NCBI GenBank assembly: GCA_937874455.1
Contig: CALNBE010000276.1
Span: 1-7,609, forward strand
Direction of reading: 5' to 3'
Source: an uncultured Opitutia bacterium
GTDB taxonomy: Bacteria; Verrucomicrobiota; Verrucomicrobiia; Opitutales; UBA953
DNA: 7,609 nt
Shown here: positions 1 to 3,834 of the stretch, piece after piece
Layout of the letters: every line of letters begins with the position of its first letter
Position numbering within the stretch: the first letter of the stretch is position 1
Translations under genes and position numbers: made by a program
The notes under the pieces: generated by a model
Databases searched by the model: none
Told to the model about the DNA's origin: nothing
What the model saw: the letters and a program-made list of their open reading frames with translations, nothing else

Positions 1-30
1 GAGGAAATTCGCGGTGACGTGTTTGCGGGC

Positions 31-59
31 AAAAAACGGCGGAGCTTTGGACTCCGCCG
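31..59 (-). terminator. Intrinsic terminator after pyrE
   Basis: Read on the minus strand, an 8-bp perfect GC-rich stem (CGGCGGAG at 52-59 pairing with CTCCGCCG at 37-44) encloses a 7-nt loop (45-51) and is followed at once by six T residues (31-36). This is the classic Rho-independent layout. It begins 27 nt past the pyrE stop codon and probably ends the pyrE transcript. Read on the plus strand the hairpin has no T-tract, so it works in one direction only. Confidence 0.85.
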
Positions 60-68
60 CGTCGCAAA

Positions 69-85
69 GGAAAATTTCCTCCGCG
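69..85 (-). repeat. Gene-boundary repeat copy, 3' of pyrE
   Basis: On the minus strand this reads CGCGGAGGAAATTTTCC and starts 1 nt after the pyrE stop codon. It contains an exact copy of the 14-mer CGCGGAGGAAATTT (72-85), which also occurs at 2062-2075, 3551-3564 and 3793-3806. With its flanks it is an imperfect palindrome around an AAATTT core. Its function is unknown. Confidence 0.7.
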
Positions 86-86
86 C

Positions 87-656
87 CTAGCTGCCGGGCT
101 TGGTGGCCGGCAGGGCCGCGAGTTCCGGCGGCAGGGCGTCGGCGGGATAGGTGGGGAAACTCATTTCGAGAAGGGAAATGAACGGCACGGAAAACTGGGT
201 CGCGCCGTTGGAGCGGTCCACCAAGGCGGTGGCGGCGACGGCTTTCCCGCCGCAGTTTTGCACGATGTCGAGCGCCTCCTGGACGCGTCCGCCGCGGGTG
301 ACCACATCCTCGACCACCAGCACGCGTTCGCCGGGGGCGATTTTAAAATTCCGCCGCAGCACCAGCCGGTCGTTTTCCTTTTCGACGAAAATGAAGCGTT
401 TGCCGAGCTGCCGGGCCACCTCCTGCCCGACGACCAGTCCGCCCATTGCCGGGGCCAGCACCACATCGCAGGGTGTGGCGGCGAGCTTCGGGAGGAGCAG
501 CTCGACCAGCCGCGTGACCCTGTCGAGGTATTGGCAGACTTGGGCGCACTGGAAAAAGTGGCCGCTGTGCAGTCCGCTGCGGAGGATGAAGTGGCCGTTG
601 AGCAACGCGCCGGTTTCGCGGAAAATGGAAAGGACTTCTTCTTGGGAGGAATTCAT
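87..656 (-). CDS. pyrE: Orotate phosphoribosyltransferase PyrE
   Basis: This cytosolic enzyme makes orotidine 5'-phosphate and pyrophosphate from orotate and PRPP, the fifth step of de novo pyrimidine synthesis. The 189-residue product is of normal length for the family. The PRPP-binding signature RVLVVEDVVTRGGR (about residues 111-124) has the paired acidic residues E116 and D117 and the Thr-x-Gly-Gly loop. The N-terminal FILRSGLHSG segment (23-32) and the strand-loop VVLAPAMGGLVVG (65-77) match the orotate/PRPP pocket of type I phosphoribosyltransferases. The FVEKEND and LRRNF segments (90-104) form the flexible-loop region and resemble the Thermus-type PyrE subgroup. The frame stays open far upstream through the spacer and rmuC, but family homology begins at MNSSQEE, so the ATG ending at 656 is chosen. 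It has no Shine-Dalgarno sequence; the leader is TTTCCTTCC. The gene is last in the minus-strand group and is followed by a strong terminator. Confidence 0.95.
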   Translation of the reverse strand: MNSSQEEVLSIFRETGALLNGHFILRSGLHSGHFFQCAQVCQYLDRVTRLVELLLPKLAATPCDVVLAPAMGGLVVGQEVARQLGKRFIFVEKENDRLVLRRNFKIAPGERVLVVEDVVTRGGRVQEALDIVQNCGGKAVAATALVDRSNGATQFSVPFISLLEMSFPTYPADALPPELAALPATKPGS

Positions 657-762
657 GGAAGGAAATTTTCTTTGGCGCAACGGGATGACAGTATGTGAAG
701 TTGCGGTCAAGGTTGGGGAGGGCGGATGTTTAAAGGGGATTGAAGGAAACCTTCCTCCGCGG
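657..762. other. rmuC-pyrE spacer
   Basis: This 106-nt non-coding spacer has a repeat-related sequence at each end. On the minus strand the rmuC side begins CCGCGGAGGAAGGTTTCC directly after the rmuC stop codon. The pyrE side ends with GCGCCAAAGAAAATTTCC a few bases before the ATG. Between them I see no convincing terminator and no complete sigma-70 promoter. A TTGACC hexamer at 705-710 lacks a well-spaced -10 box. Confidence 0.6.
745..762 (-). repeat. Gene-boundary repeat copy, 3' of rmuC
   Basis: On the minus strand this reads CCGCGGAGGAAGGTTTCC and directly abuts the rmuC stop codon (763-765). It differs from the exact 14-mer in the AT core (GG replaces AT), but the GCGGAGGAA arm and the distal TTTCC arm are kept. 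A 5-bp arm pair GAAGG/CCTTC could form a weak hairpin, but no T-tract follows. Confidence 0.55.
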
Positions 763-2172
763 TCAGGACTCTTCCTCGTCGAGCGGGAGCAGTTGGGCGG
801 CCTCGGTGTCGGGGAGGGATTCGACTTTGCTGATGCGGCTGGTGATGAGGCGGTGGCGGTTGGCGGCGCTACCGACGGCGCTGCTGGCCTCGTCGAGTTT
901 CTTTTGCACCTTGCCGAGCAGGTCGCCGAACTGGCCGAACTGGGTTTTGATGGCGCCGAGGAGTTTCCAGACCTCGCTGGAGCGTTTTTGGATGGCGAGA
1001 GTTTTGAAGCCCATTTGCAGGCTGTTGAGCAGGGCGGCGAGGGTGGTGGGGCCGGCGATGAGGACGCGGGATTCGCGCTGAATCTTGTCGGCAAGACCGG
1101 GGCGGCGGAGCACCTCGGCGTAAAGGCCCTCGGTGGGGAGAAAGAGGATGGCGAAGTCGGTGGTGTGCGGCGGGGCGATGTATTTGTCGCGGATGTCGCG
1201 GGCGGATTTTTCGACCGCGTTGGCGAGGTCGCGGGCGGCCTGTTCGACGGCGGCGGCATCGGCGCGCTCGGACGCCTCGACCAGCCGCTCGTAGTCCTCC
1301 TTGGGGAATTTGGCGTCGATGGGCAGCCAAAGCGGTTTGTCGCCGTCTTCCTGTCCGGGCAGACGGATGGCGAATTCGACGATGGAGCCGGAGCGCGGGT
1401 TGGGTTTGACGTTGGTGGCGTATTGCTCGGGCAGGAGAATGGTTTCGAGAATGGCGCCGAGCTGGAACTCGCCCCAGGTGCCGCGGGTTTTGACGTTGGT
1501 GAGGACGCGCTTGAGGTCGCCCACATTGGCGGCGACGGACTGCATTTCGCCGAGGGATTTGTGGACGCTTTCGAGCCGTTCGCTGACTTGTTTGAAAGAT
1601 TCGCCGAGGCGTTTTTCCAGCGTGCTCTGCAATTTTTCATCCACCGTGGCGCGCATCTCGTCGAGCTTTTTGGCGTTTTCCTCGCGGAGGGCGGCGAGGG
1701 ATTTTTCGAGGGTCTCGCGGATTTTTTCCAAGCGCTCGGTGTTGGTGCGGGAAAGGGAGTCGAGTTGCTCGCGCAGGTTTTTGGACTGGGCGTCGAGGCG
1801 GGCGAAAAGGGATTCGTTTTGTTCGCGGAGGATTTTTTCAACCGTCTGGCGGAAGGCCTCGTGTTTCTCCGCGCTGTCTTTGGCGAGGGCGGCGAGTTTT
1901 TCGCTTTGCGTTGCGGCGTGGGTGTTGAGCTGCTGAAGCAACTCGGTGCGGAGCGCGGCGGCGGACTCGGCGTTTTCCTTGCGGCCAGCGGCCTGTTCCT
2001 CGCGCAGCAGCCGGTCGAGGTTGCGCAGAGCGTTGTCGAGCGCGTCGAGCCGGGCGGCGAGCGCGGAGGAAATTTCCTGCGACGGCGGCGCGGGTTTTTT
2101 TAGCAGGAGAAAGACGATCCCGACGAGTGTGCAGAGGGAAAGGGCGAGGGAAAGGTAGGCGGCGGTTTCCAT
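763..2172 (-). CDS. rmuC: DNA recombination protein RmuC
   Basis: RmuC-family proteins are membrane-anchored and predicted nuclease-like; in E. coli they limit recombination at short inverted repeats. The 469-residue product is close to the E. coli length of about 475. One transmembrane helix (about residues 5-24) is followed by KKP, placing the rest in the cytoplasm. Residues about 30-220 are a long Glu/Arg/Lys/Leu-rich coiled coil. The conserved RmuC domain covers about 220-440, with TRGTWGEFQLGAILE, the IVEFAIRLPG strand and the hallmark LPIDAKFPKEDY, in which the spaced Glu, Asp and Lys fit a PD-(D/E)xK-like active site. The IAPPHTTDFAILFLPTEGLYAE block follows. The C-terminus is acidic (LDEEES). 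The ATG ending at 2172 sits directly before the hydrophobic helix; its leader CTGCTTTTTCC is pyrimidine-rich without a Shine-Dalgarno site. An exact copy of the boundary 14-mer lies inside the gene at 2062-2075. Confidence 0.93.
   Translation of the reverse strand: METAAYLSLALSLCTLVGIVFLLLKKPAPPSQEISSALAARLDALDNALRNLDRLLREEQAAGRKENAESAAALRTELLQQLNTHAATQSEKLAALAKDSAEKHEAFRQTVEKILREQNESLFARLDAQSKNLREQLDSLSRTNTERLEKIRETLEKSLAALREENAKKLDEMRATVDEKLQSTLEKRLGESFKQVSERLESVHKSLGEMQSVAANVGDLKRVLTNVKTRGTWGEFQLGAILETILLPEQYATNVKPNPRSGSIVEFAIRLPGQEDGDKPLWLPIDAKFPKEDYERLVEASERADAAAVEQAARDLANAVEKSARDIRDKYIAPPHTTDFAILFLPTEGLYAEVLRRPGLADKIQRESRVLIAGPTTLAALLNSLQMGFKTLAIQKRSSEVWKLLGAIKTQFGQFGDLLGKVQKKLDEASSAVGSAANRHRLITSRISKVESLPDTEAAQLLPLDEEES
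2062..2078 (+). repeat. Boundary 14-mer copy inside rmuC
   Basis: An exact CGCGGAGGAAATTT (2062-2075) extends to a 12-bp perfect palindrome AGGAAATTTCCT (2067-2078). It falls in the variable linker of RmuC just after the membrane helix and encodes part of SQEISSAL, where sequence constraint should be low. It is the only exact 14-mer copy inside a gene in this window. Confidence 0.6.
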
Positions 2173-2195
2173 GGAAAAAGCAGGAAGGCGGAAAT

Positions 2196-2216
2196 TTGAA
2201 ACTTGAGACTTGAAGG
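2196..2216. repeat. Three degenerate 7-bp tandem units
   Basis: The units TTGAAAC (2196-2202), TTGAGAC (2203-2209) and TTGAAGG (2210-2216) lie head to tail, preceded by GAAATT. The array is in the spacer upstream of rmuC. It may be a short dispersed repeat or a direct-repeat protein site; the sequence alone does not decide. Confidence 0.45.
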
Positions 2217-2247
2217 CGGAGGGGCGTTTCCCCTTTGGGGCTTTACA

Positions 2248-2265
2248 GGAGAATTTCCTTTGCGC
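2248..2265 (-). repeat. Gene-boundary repeat copy, 3' of the DUF1343 gene
   Basis: On the minus strand this reads GCGCAAAGGAAATTCTCC and starts 6 nt after the DUF1343 stop codon. It keeps the GCG, AGGAAATT and TCC blocks of the pyrE and ftsK copies but has AA in place of the inner GG. This is the third stop codon in the window followed closely by the element. Confidence 0.5.
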
Positions 2266-2271
2266 TAAGGC

Positions 2272-3534
2272 TCAGACGTAGAGCCAGAATTGGCGGGCCC
2301 ATTGCTGGAATTGAGCGGCGTCGGCGTTCCAGCGGGCGAGCCAGGAGGCGATGTTGGTGCGGGCACCGTTTTTGCGGAGGTCGTCGAAAAAGGCTTCGCT
2401 GCCCGTGTGTTTGTTGAAGAGATCGTAGGCGTTGCCCTTGGCGGCGGCGAAGGGATTGCTGCGGTTCCAGAGGCAGGCCAGGTGCATCATGTAGAAACTG
2501 AGCGCGGTGGGGCGGAGGGCCTCCCAGTCCTTGACCGCGATGTAAACGCCCTCGGTGCCGTCGTTAAGCCGGAGCGGATTGAAGGCGAAACCCGGCAAAG
2601 GAAAACGGCGGAGGGCGGCGGCGATTTCCTGGGCGGATTTTTTGGGGAAGCGGAGGAAACGGAACGGATAGAGCGTGCGGACTCCGTGGGTGAAACCGCC
2701 GAGCTGGCAGCCCAGCCCGGTCATCGCGTAGCCCTCGGCGGAAAAGGCGTCGGGGATCATCGGCGAGGTGGGAATCCAGCGCAGTCCGGTGTCGTGCCAG
2801 CGCATGGCGCGCCGCCAGCCGCGCATGGGGATGACCTCGAGATTTCCTTTGCGCCGTCCGGCCTCGGAGAGGTTGAGCCAGGAGTAATTGCGCGTCGCGG
2901 CGAGTGCCATTTCCCCGATGGTCAGCCCGTAAACGTAGGGCACTTGGAAGAAACCCACGTAGCTCATCCATTGTTTGTCGAGCCCCGGCCCATCGACCTT
3001 CAGTCCGCCGAGCGGGTTGGGCCGGTCGAGGATGTAAACCTTGATGCCTGCCTCGAAACAGGCCTCCAGCACGTAGCGCATGCAGCTGATGTAGGTGTAG
3101 GAGCGCGCGCCGACATCCTGCAAATCGACCAGCATCGCATCGAGCCCGGTGAGCATTTCCGGGGTCGGCTTGCGGGTTTTGCCGTAGAGGGAAAAGACCG
3201 GCAGCCCGGTGCGGCGGTCGATGACGTTGTGGACGGGCACGTCGGCGGGCGCATCGCCGTAGATCCCGTGTTCGGGCCCGAAAAGTTTGACCAGCCGGAC
3301 GCCCGGCGCGCGGCGCAGCACGTCGATGGTTTTGACGCCGCGGTTGTTGACACCTGCCGGGTGAGTGACGAGTCCGATGCGCTGCCCTTGGATGCGCTTG
3401 AAACCCTCGGCGGCGAGCACGTCGATGCCCAGCATCACCTTGGGATCTGCGGAGGAGGACTGGGCGAGCAGCGGGGCGGCGAGCAGCCCGGAGGACGCCA
3501 GGGTGAGCTGCTGAAGAAAGTCACGGCGGAGCAT
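2272..3534 (-). CDS. DUF1343 protein, putative exo-beta-N-acetylmuramidase (NamZ-like, GH171)
   Basis: The DUF1343 family includes B. subtilis NamZ (YbbC), which removes terminal N-acetylmuramic acid from peptidoglycan fragments. The 420-residue product begins with a Tat-type signal: MLRRDFLQQ, then a hydrophobic Ala/Leu stretch, with likely cleavage near residue 24 (LLA before QSS). Export to the periplasm is therefore expected. Family landmarks in order are GIDVL (36-40), GLVTHPAGV (54-62), KLFGPEHGI (83-91, with E88 in the conserved putative catalytic segment), DLQDVGARSYTY (137-148), the YILDRPNPLGG block near 170, and a C-terminal domain with FNPLRLNDG. The length fits the family. The start is an ATG at 3534 set by the signal peptide; its leader ACCCCTTTTCCC has no Shine-Dalgarno site. 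Family membership is firm. The enzymatic role is inferred from homologues, and a related muropeptide glycosidase activity is possible. Confidence 0.88.
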   Translation of the reverse strand: MLRRDFLQQLTLASSGLLAAPLLAQSSSADPKVMLGIDVLAAEGFKRIQGQRIGLVTHPAGVNNRGVKTIDVLRRAPGVRLVKLFGPEHGIYGDAPADVPVHNVIDRRTGLPVFSLYGKTRKPTPEMLTGLDAMLVDLQDVGARSYTYISCMRYVLEACFEAGIKVYILDRPNPLGGLKVDGPGLDKQWMSYVGFFQVPYVYGLTIGEMALAATRNYSWLNLSEAGRRKGNLEVIPMRGWRRAMRWHDTGLRWIPTSPMIPDAFSAEGYAMTGLGCQLGGFTHGVRTLYPFRFLRFPKKSAQEIAAALRRFPLPGFAFNPLRLNDGTEGVYIAVKDWEALRPTALSFYMMHLACLWNRSNPFAAAKGNAYDLFNKHTGSEAFFDDLRKNGARTNIASWLARWNADAAQFQQWARQFWLYV

Positions 3535-3550
3535 GGGAAAAGGGGTAAGC

Positions 3551-3568
3551 CGCGGAGGAAATTTTTAA
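3551..3568 (+). repeat. Gene-boundary repeat copy, 5' of the DUF1343 gene
   Basis: An exact CGCGGAGGAAATTT copy (3551-3564) is followed by TTAA. It lies 17 nt upstream of the DUF1343 start codon, in opposite orientation to the copies found after stop codons. Being this close to the start, it would lie in the DUF1343 leader or promoter. Confidence 0.65.
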
Positions 3569-3636
3569 ACCTTAAAAGGCGGGGAGGGGGACAGGTCGTT
3601 ATGAAACTTCCAAGGCTGGTGAGGAGAATGTATTCA

Positions 3637-3660
3637 CGCAGAGACGCGGAGGCGCGAAGG
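3637..3660. repeat. Degenerate 3 x 8-bp periodic element
   Basis: Three adjacent octamers CGCAGAGA, CGCGGAGG and CGCGAAGG follow TATTCA. Elements of the type TTCACGCAGAGACGC are, to my knowledge, scattered between genes in many unrelated bacterial genomes and often give spurious short reading frames. It looks non-coding here. Confidence 0.5.
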
Positions 3661-3669
3661 AAAGTGGGA

Positions 3670-3744
3670 TTACAGGAGGAAGCCAAGAAACCCCAGCAGT
3701 GCGATGCCGATGCGCAGGGGATAGGGGCGGAGGAATTTTTTCAT
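3670..3744 (-). CDS. Possible 24-residue hydrophobic peptide
   Basis: A short frame runs from an ATG at 3744 to a TAA at 3670-3672. The peptide starts MKKFLRPYPLR (positively charged) and continues as an uninterrupted Ile/Leu/Gly/Phe-rich segment of about 13 residues to its end, like a tiny membrane-inserted protein. Evidence against a real gene: no Shine-Dalgarno site (also absent at the other genes here), very short length, and codons 2-6 overlap a near copy of the boundary repeat (GCGGAGGAAT at 3727-3736). It lies beyond the ftsK terminator, so it would need its own promoter or read-through. I do not recognise a family. Confidence 0.3.
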   Translation of the reverse strand: MKKFLRPYPLRIGIALLGFLGFLL

Positions 3745-3787
3745 GAGGCGAGAAACCGGGTTTTGGTCGCCGGAAGCCGAGAGGTTG

Positions 3788-3821
3788 AAACAAAATTTCC
3801 TCCGCGGCTGGCGGAGGAAAT
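3788..3821 (-). terminator. Intrinsic terminator after ftsK, built from an inverted repeat pair
   Basis: On the minus strand ATTTCCTCCGC (3811-3821) pairs perfectly over 11 bp with GCGGAGGAAAT (3795-3805) around the 5-nt loop CAGCC. It is followed by TTTGTTT. The hairpin starts 13 nt after the ftsK stop codon. Each arm is a copy of the word GCGGAGGAAA found at other gene boundaries, so the terminator consists of two inverted copies of the dispersed element. Confidence 0.85.
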
Positions 3822-3834
3822 GGCGGGGGAAATT

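Larger units (their letters stand above)
2173..2271. other. DUF1343-rmuC spacer
   Basis: This 99-nt non-coding spacer holds a boundary-repeat variant (2248-2265), a short CCCC-TTT-GGGG inverted repeat (2230-2240) without a T-tract, and a 3 x 7-bp degenerate tandem repeat (2196-2216). I see no convincing promoter or terminator, so rmuC may be transcribed from the DUF1343 gene upstream. Confidence 0.5.
3535..3834. other. 300-nt ftsK-DUF1343 spacer
   Basis: This is the longest gap in the window. From the ftsK side it holds the ftsK terminator (3788-3821), a possible 24-codon reading frame (3670-3744), a degenerate 8-bp periodic element (3637-3660) and a boundary-repeat copy near the DUF1343 start (3551-3568). 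The AT-rich run around 3561-3577 is the most likely place for a DUF1343 promoter -10 region, but I cannot define the boxes. Confidence 0.6.

Noticed and set aside
681..710. Possible sigma-70 promoter for pyrE (TTGACC on the minus strand)
   Set aside because: No acceptable -10 hexamer lies 16-18 nt downstream; the sequence there is CATCCC.
657..1841. A long in-frame N-terminal extension of PyrE reaching into rmuC
   Set aside because: The extension is Ser/Pro/Ala/Arg-rich shadow sequence in the wrong frame of rmuC. PyrE homology starts at the ATG ending at 656.
151..2103. A 650-codon open frame on the plus strand across pyrE and rmuC
   Set aside because: It is antisense to two clear protein families. 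Its translation is a low-complexity Gly/Val/Glu/Phe-rich product typical of the reverse strand of GC-rich genes, and no domain is recognisable.
2230..2240. CCCC-TTT-GGGG inverted repeat as a terminator for DUF1343
   Set aside because: The stem is only 4 bp, the loop is 3 nt and neither strand has a following T-tract.
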